In this document: piece after piece, positions 63,920 to 64,000 of the stretch
How positions within the stretch are numbered: position 1 is the stretch's first letter
Layout of the letters: each line of letters opens with the position of its first letter
Origin: Sinohyriopsis cumingii
Taxonomy: Eukaryota > Mollusca > Bivalvia > Unionida > Unionidae
NCBI GenBank assembly: GCA_028554795.2
Contig: CM068830.1
Coordinates: forward strand, 49,982,355-50,046,354
DNA: 64,000 nucleotides
Direction of reading: 5' to 3'
The notes under the pieces: model-generated
Told to the model about the DNA's origin: nothing
Database searches by the model: none
The model's input: the letters and a program-made list of their open reading frames with translations, nothing else
Translations under genes and position numbers: made by a program

Positions 63920-64000
63920 TTACTTTCTGCAGGAGTCAATGATGACTTTAATTACTTTCTGCAGGAGTCAGTGATGACATCAATTATTTCCTGCAGGAGT
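63920..64000 (+). repeat. Continuation of the 60.4-kb minisatellite to the window edge
   Basis: Units TTACTTTCTGCAGGAGTCAG, TGATGAC. They match the array left of the transposon. Confidence 0.8.

Overview
The window is animal nuclear DNA, most likely from a mollusc (the dispersed tRNA-derived SINEs look bivalve-like; inference only). It is AT-rich, dense in transposable elements and minisatellites, and holds no complete host gene that I can recognise.

Positions 3170-23371 are a complete 20.2-kb Maverick/Polinton, a virus-like DNA transposon. It starts with AG and ends with CT, has 364/365-bp terminal inverted repeats (TIRs) differing by one substitution and one A-run indel, and is flanked by a perfect 6-bp target duplication (AACGGC). 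It sits inside the reverse transcriptase of an older, decayed CR1/L2-like LINE. It carries the full set of hallmark genes: protein-primed DNA polymerase B, retrovirus-type integrase with chromodomain, adenain-like protease, FtsK/HerA-type packaging ATPase, double-jelly-roll major capsid protein and penton. It also has a set of small virion-like proteins. Most genes lie on the minus strand, many with their own TATA box embedded in the 3' end of the upstream gene. A BIR-domain (IAP-like) protein and two tandem F-box-like paralogs lie between polymerase and ATPase and look like a host-manipulation module.

The most striking signal is at the two ends of the element. Five small accessory genes (three in tandem at the left, a divergent pair at the right) are each followed, 17-30 nt after the stop, by a histone-mRNA-type 3' stem-loop (GGCCCTTTTCAGGGCC or AGCCCTTTTCAGGGCT), an ACCCA-like flank and a purine-rich HDE-like element (AAAAGAAAT or AAAAGAGA). 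The outermost stem-loops are part of the TIRs. The ends of the polymerase, ATPase-side and protease gene blocks carry AATAAA instead. This suggests a two-class 3'-end strategy in which the accessory genes borrow S-phase histone mRNA processing. The three left genes also share a promoter module but have strongly diverged proteins.

From 23.4 to 64 kb the window holds: the rest of the interrupted LINE (to about 24.66 kb); a ~50-bp minisatellite (24.7-25.5 kb) with an inverted relative at 36.9-37.2 kb; four copies of one tRNA-derived SINE and single or paired copies of others; a decayed DIRS-like retroelement (43 kb); a LINE with an open 497-aa RT reading frame (44-45.7 kb); a pogo/Tigger-like element with TIRs (54.2-55.8 kb); a foldback MITE (52.8 kb); and two DNA transposons (58.3-59.8 and 60.9-63.9 kb), each inserted within a minisatellite. 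A possible last exon of a host gene lies at 57.2-57.5 kb on the minus strand.
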